Assembly: GCF_004348525.1 (NCBI RefSeq)
Contig: NZ_SMKG01000002.1
Span: forward strand, 84,898 to 148,897
Direction of reading: 5' to 3'
Length of the DNA stretch: 64,000 nt
Source of the DNA: Micromonospora sp. 15K316
GTDB lineage: Bacteria; Actinomycetota; Actinomycetes; Mycobacteriales; Micromonosporaceae
In this document: piece after piece, positions 60,902-64,000 of the stretch
Position numbering within the stretch: position 1 is the first letter of the stretch
Layout: each line of letters opens with the position of its first letter
Notes under the pieces: generated by a model
Told to the model about the DNA's origin: nothing
What the model saw: only the letters and a program-made list of their open reading frames with translations
Database searches by the model: none
Position numbers and translations under genes: made by a program

Positions 60902-62569
60902 GTGACGATCTCGCAGCTGCGCCCCGCCGACGACACGATCAGGAGACACCGCGAGTCGGGCGTCTGGCGGGACGGCGGACCACTCGCCGACCTGCGCCGA
61001 TGGCGCGACGAGACACCGGACGCGGTCGCGCTCGTCCCGTACCGCGACGGCGCGCCGGCAGGGCGGCTCACCTACGCCGAGTACGCCCACTACGTCGAGC
61101 GGTTCGCCGGGGCGCTCCACGAGCTCGGCGTGCGGCCCGGCGACGTGGTGGCGATCCAGCTGCCCAACCTCTGGCAGATCAACGCGCTGATGCTGGCCTG
61201 CGCCCGGCTCGGTGCGACGATCGCGCCGGTGCTGACCACCATCCGCGCCCGCGAACTGGAACGCATACTGGCCCGGGTCGGCGCCGGCGTCTGCGTGACC
61301 GTCGACAGGTGGGCCGGGTACGACCACGCCGCCGCCCTGGCGGAGCTGGCGCCCCGGTTGCCCGCCCTGCGGCACCGGGTGGTGCTCGGGGAGTCGGTGC
61401 GGGACGGAGAGGTCGACTTCGTCCGGCACTTCCAGGAGACCCCGTGGGAGCGGCGGCACCCGGTGTCGCTGGACGAGGCGACCGAGGACCCGTACCGGGC
61501 CGTACTGGTGCTCTTCACCTCCGGCACGTCGGGCGAGCCGAAGGGCATCCTGCACAGCTTCAACACCATCTACGCCGGCATCTCCGCCATCGTCGCCGAG
61601 GAGCGGATCGGCCCGGACGACGTCCTCTTCATCCCGCACGCGTTCGCCTTCGTCGGGGGCGTGCTCTACGGGGTCACCATGCCGCTGCTCGCGGGAGCCG
61701 CCTCGGTGGTGCTGGACGCCTGGGACAGGGAGGCGGCGCTGCCACTGCTCGCCGACACGGGCACCACCGCCATGTTCGCGGCGCCGACGTACTTCTTCGA
61801 CCTGATCGCCGCGGCGCGCGAGCAGTCCCGGCCGCTGCCCGCGCTACGCCTCGCGGTCACCGGAGCCACCACCATCCCGGGCCGGCTCGTCACCGAGACG
61901 CCCGGTGTGCTCGGCGTGCCGATGCGCGCGCTGTGGGGAATGACCGAGGTGACGGCCCAGACCTGGACCCGCGCCGACCAGCCGGCGGACTGGGGTACCC
62001 GCAGCGACGGCCGACCCGGTCCGGGGCTGGAGGTCGACCTGCGCGCCACGGGTGAGATCACCCGCGAGCGGCCCGCCCGGCTCTTCGTCCGCGGCGCCGG
62101 GGTCTGCCTGGCGACGATGGGCCGCGACAGCGGGGAGCTGCGGGTGCTGGCGGAGCAGGACGACGGCTGGTACGACACGGGCGACCTGGCCATCGCCGAC
62201 GGGGCCGGCGGTATCCGGATCATCGGCCGGGTCGCCGACCGGATCTCCAGTCGCGGTCGAGCCATGATCCCCGTCAACGACGTCGAGACCGAACTGCTCG
62301 ACCATCCCGGCGTCGGCGACGTGGCCGTGGTCGGTTACCGCGCCGACGACGGGTACGAGGACCCATGCGCCGTGGTCGTCGCCCGGACCACGCCGCCGCC
62401 CACCCTGGCCGAGCTGCGCGAGCACCTCACCGGACGCGGCATGACGGACTGGTACCAGCCGACCCGCCTGGAGCTCGTCGACACCTTGCCCCGGAATTCG
62501 GCCGGCAAGGTCCGCAAGGAGCTGCTCCGGCGCTGGCTGAACGGGACGGCGGAGCTGACCGAGGGCTGA
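60902..62569 (+). CDS. AMP-dependent acyl-CoA synthetase/ligase
   Basis: This 555-residue ANL-superfamily adenylating enzyme contains the P-loop-like LFTSGTSGEPKG, the WGMTEVTAQT acid-activating motif, GWYDTGDLA, and the C-terminal Lys in RNSAGKVRKELLRR. The overall pattern (DGGPLADLRRWRDETPDAVA) resembles cyclohexanecarboxylate-CoA ligase-type proteins. It may activate an aromatic or alicyclic acid as CoA thioester. Its GTG lacks a clear ribosome site. The 70-bp gap from trpC leaves cotranscription open. Confidence 0.85.
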   Translation: MTISQLRPADDTIRRHRESGVWRDGGPLADLRRWRDETPDAVALVPYRDGAPAGRLTYAEYAHYVERFAGALHELGVRPGDVVAIQLPNLWQINALMLACARLGATIAPVLTTIRARELERILARVGAGVCVTVDRWAGYDHAAALAELAPRLPALRHRVVLGESVRDGEVDFVRHFQETPWERRHPVSLDEATEDPYRAVLVLFTSGTSGEPKGILHSFNTIYAGISAIVAEERIGPDDVLFIPHAFAFVGGVLYGVTMPLLAGAASVVLDAWDREAALPLLADTGTTAMFAAPTYFFDLIAAAREQSRPLPALRLAVTGATTIPGRLVTETPGVLGVPMRALWGMTEVTAQTWTRADQPADWGTRSDGRPGPGLEVDLRATGEITRERPARLFVRGAGVCLATMGRDSGELRVLAEQDDGWYDTGDLAIADGAGGIRIIGRVADRISSRGRAMIPVNDVETELLDHPGVGDVAVVGYRADDGYEDPCAVVVARTTPPPTLAELREHLTGRGMTDWYQPTRLELVDTLPRNSAGKVRKELLRRWLNGTAELTEG

Positions 62570-62666
62570 GCCCGTCGTCCGGACCGGGCGACCTCGTGGC
62601 GGTCGGTGCGGGGCGAACCGGCGCCCTGGTTCGTCGTCGGGCAGCGCGCTGCTTGATCGGCCGACG

Positions 62667-63161
62667 CTAGGAGGGCAGGCGGGCGAACCGGTCGTCGTCG
62701 GTGGGAGCGGGCCTCGGCCGCCGGAGCCGCTGGGCCATGCCGCGTACGGCCGCGGCCGTCGCGGCGTGCGCCGCCAGCGGCCCGACGGCGGCGAGCGCGG
62801 CCACCAGGCCGGCCAGCACGGCGCCGCCCGCGGAGACGTCGGTGACCAGGGCCGTCACCGCCGCGCAGAGCGCGGCGAGGAGCATCGCGCCGCCGCCGCC
62901 GATCAGGGCGCCCACGAACCGTCCCCGGCGACGCGCCGTCGTCTCGGCGATCAGGGCGGCGGGCACCACCAGCACCGGCACCGCGACGAGGCCCAGCATG
63001 GCGGCGACCAGCACGAAGATCGGCCCGGCGAGCGGCCCGCCCGGGTCGGCGTTCGTGATCAGGGCGTACCCGAGCAGGCCGAGGTAGCCCACCAGCCCTT
63101 CCAGGGTGAACACGAGCCAGGCGACGACGGCTCCGGCGACGTGTCGAGCGATAATTCCCAC
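62667..63161 (-). CDS. small hydrophobic membrane protein
   Basis: This 164-residue Ala/Val-rich membrane protein has four helices (AVVAWLVFTLEGLVGYLGLLGYALI, VLVAAMLGLVAVPVLVVPAA, GGAMLLAALCAAVTALVTDV, AVLAGLVAALAAVGPLAA). A basic cytoplasmic tail rich in Arg-Pro ends DDRFARLPS. It starts at GTG 63161. No family is recognised. Confidence 0.65.
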   Translation of the reverse strand: MGIIARHVAGAVVAWLVFTLEGLVGYLGLLGYALITNADPGGPLAGPIFVLVAAMLGLVAVPVLVVPAALIAETTARRRGRFVGALIGGGGAMLLAALCAAVTALVTDVSAGGAVLAGLVAALAAVGPLAAHAATAAAVRGMAQRLRRPRPAPTDDDRFARLPS

Positions 63162-63255
63162 AACGCACCCCCGTGCCCCTGACGCGGCCGGTCGGCCGGC
63201 GCAGAGACGCTATCGCAGCGGCCGGTGACCGTGGGGGGGGCGGTATGGGTCGAAC

Positions 63256-63885
63256 TCAGACGCCGACGCGCTGGGGCGGGACGGTCAGACCGTAGAGCGC
63301 CATCAGCTCGGGGGTGTCCACCCGGCTGCCGTCGGCCACCCGGTCACAGGCGATGTCGACGATCTGGTCCTTGTGCGCCAGCAGGTACGGCCGCGCGCCG
63401 ACGTCGGCGCTGGCCAGCGTCGCGATGCCGGCCCAATGCCGGCGGCCGAAGAGCATCGGGTAGCCGCGCAGCCCGTCGTAGGTGGCGCAGACCAGCACGT
63501 CCGGGTACGGCAGGGCGGCGACCCGTCGGACCGCGGCCGAGGTCAGACCCGGCATGTCGACGGGGACGACCACCACCGCCTCGACCAGGTCGTCGTCGAT
63601 CGCGGCCAGTCCGGCGCGGATGGAGGAGCCCACGCCGGTCCCCCACGCCCGGTTGACCACCACTGTGGCCCCGGTCAGGTCGGCGGTCTCGCGCACCTGG
63701 TCGGCCGCGGCGCCCAGCACCACCACGATCCGCTCGCAGCCCGCCTCGGTCATCGTGTCGATCATCCTGTTGACCAGGGGCTTCTCTCCCTGGTGCAGCA
63801 GGGCCTCCGGCCCACCGATCCGGCGGCCGCCGCCCGCGGCGATGATCATTCCTGCGATCCGGTTCAGCTGCGCCCCCTCGAGCAT
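63256..63885 (-). CDS. MobA-like nucleotidyltransferase
   Basis: This 209-residue NTP-transferase (MobA/MocA type) has the signature GMIIAAGGGRRIGG near the N-terminus, KPLVNRMIDTM, VVVPVDMPGLT with the metal Asp, and YDGLRGYPMLFGRRHWAGI. Such proteins attach CMP to molybdopterin or nucleotides to related cofactors, but no Mo-cofactor genes are seen within the window. The ATG 63885 has no ribosome site, and a start at the next Met (MIIAAGGG) is possible. Confidence 0.78.
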   Translation of the reverse strand: MLEGAQLNRIAGMIIAAGGGRRIGGPEALLHQGEKPLVNRMIDTMTEAGCERIVVVLGAAADQVRETADLTGATVVVNRAWGTGVGSSIRAGLAAIDDDLVEAVVVVPVDMPGLTSAAVRRVAALPYPDVLVCATYDGLRGYPMLFGRRHWAGIATLASADVGARPYLLAHKDQIVDIACDRVADGSRVDTPELMALYGLTVPPQRVGV

Positions 63886-64000
63886 GGGACCAGCCGGTCC
63901 CGTCCTACGGAGACTGCAACGAGCGCGGCCGACCACGGGTGGCGGGGCAAATAAGAAAAATGGTGCACCCGTTATGCGCAGGACGAGACGGTCAAGGCGG

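Noticed and set aside
63228..63241. Run of G residues near 63235 as a slippage or phase-variation tract
   Set aside because: It lies between genes, not within a reading frame or promoter spacer that I can identify, and such runs are expected at this GC content.
1..64000. CRISPR array, tRNA or rRNA genes
   Set aside because: No regularly spaced repeats beyond the two-unit tandem at 27923-28082, and no cloverleaf with CCA-type end or rRNA sequence was recognised by eye. A tRNAscan run would settle the tRNA point.

Overview
The window is chromosomal DNA of a very high-GC actinomycete. The best fit is Micromonosporaceae (Micromonospora-like). Reasons: strong G/C third-position bias, many GTG starts, several start codons placed about 6 nt after a -10 box (leaderless-type), a mycothiol-dependent DinB-type enzyme, half of a Streptomyces-type conservon, a CebR-type operator, a Ku protein and an actinobacterial HelR helicase. 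I see no tRNA, rRNA, CRISPR array or prophage. This assignment is inference, since no marker gene is present.

Layout. 1-3.7 kb: tail of an ECF-sigma/SnoaL protein, an O-methyltransferase, Ku, an AhpD-like protein and a YCII protein. 3.7-5.1 kb: a gene graveyard in which remnants of an IS481 transposase, a PAF-acetylhydrolase-like lipase, an aldo/keto reductase and an IS5 transposase abut one another. 5.4-13.9 kb: regulators (CGNR, LysR), an MFS exporter, a small secreted protein, a DinB enzyme, an intact TnpB element and membrane proteins. 14-20 kb: a beta-glucosidase behind a CebR-type operator, an orphan conservon pair (cvnAB) and a sugar kinase. 20-24.7 kb: an anthranilate synthase TrpE-TrpG fusion behind a Trp-Trp leader peptide, WrbA and a winged-helix protein. 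24.9-29.4 kb: the lpqY-sugA-sugB-sugC trehalose importer, with two tandemly duplicated tiny ORFs between lpqY and sugA. 29.7-35 kb: RidA, VOC, a RusA-like protein, small proteins, LtrA and L,D-transpeptidase remnants, HAD and TetR. 35-42.7 kb: a flavin disulfide reductase and an alpha-glucan cluster (GH63-like, debranching-type glucosidase, Rv3032-like GT4). 42.7-45 kb: a crippled Ser/Thr kinase next to its intact paralogue. 45-50 kb: a DUF457 protein, an amidohydrolase, a membrane protein and HelR behind a rifamycin-associated element (RAE). 50-51.6 kb: a TetR/hydrolase pair. 51.7-59.9 kb: a LacI-controlled operon with an ABC sugar importer lacking its ATPase, a GH31 alpha-xylosidase and a GH1 beta-glucosidase. 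60-64 kb: TrpC, an acyl-CoA ligase, a membrane protein and a MobA-like nucleotidyltransferase.

How the parts fit. Carbohydrate handling dominates: trehalose uptake, intracellular alpha-glucan turnover, beta-glucoside hydrolysis and a probable xyloglucan-oligosaccharide operon. The only sugar-importer ATPase in the window is SugC, so it may also serve the second importer, as MsiK does in Streptomyces. Tryptophan biosynthesis is scattered (trpEG and trpC are 38 kb apart), and an attenuator controls the first step. Many operon ends carry long GC-rich hairpins without a U-tract, as is usual in these bacteria.
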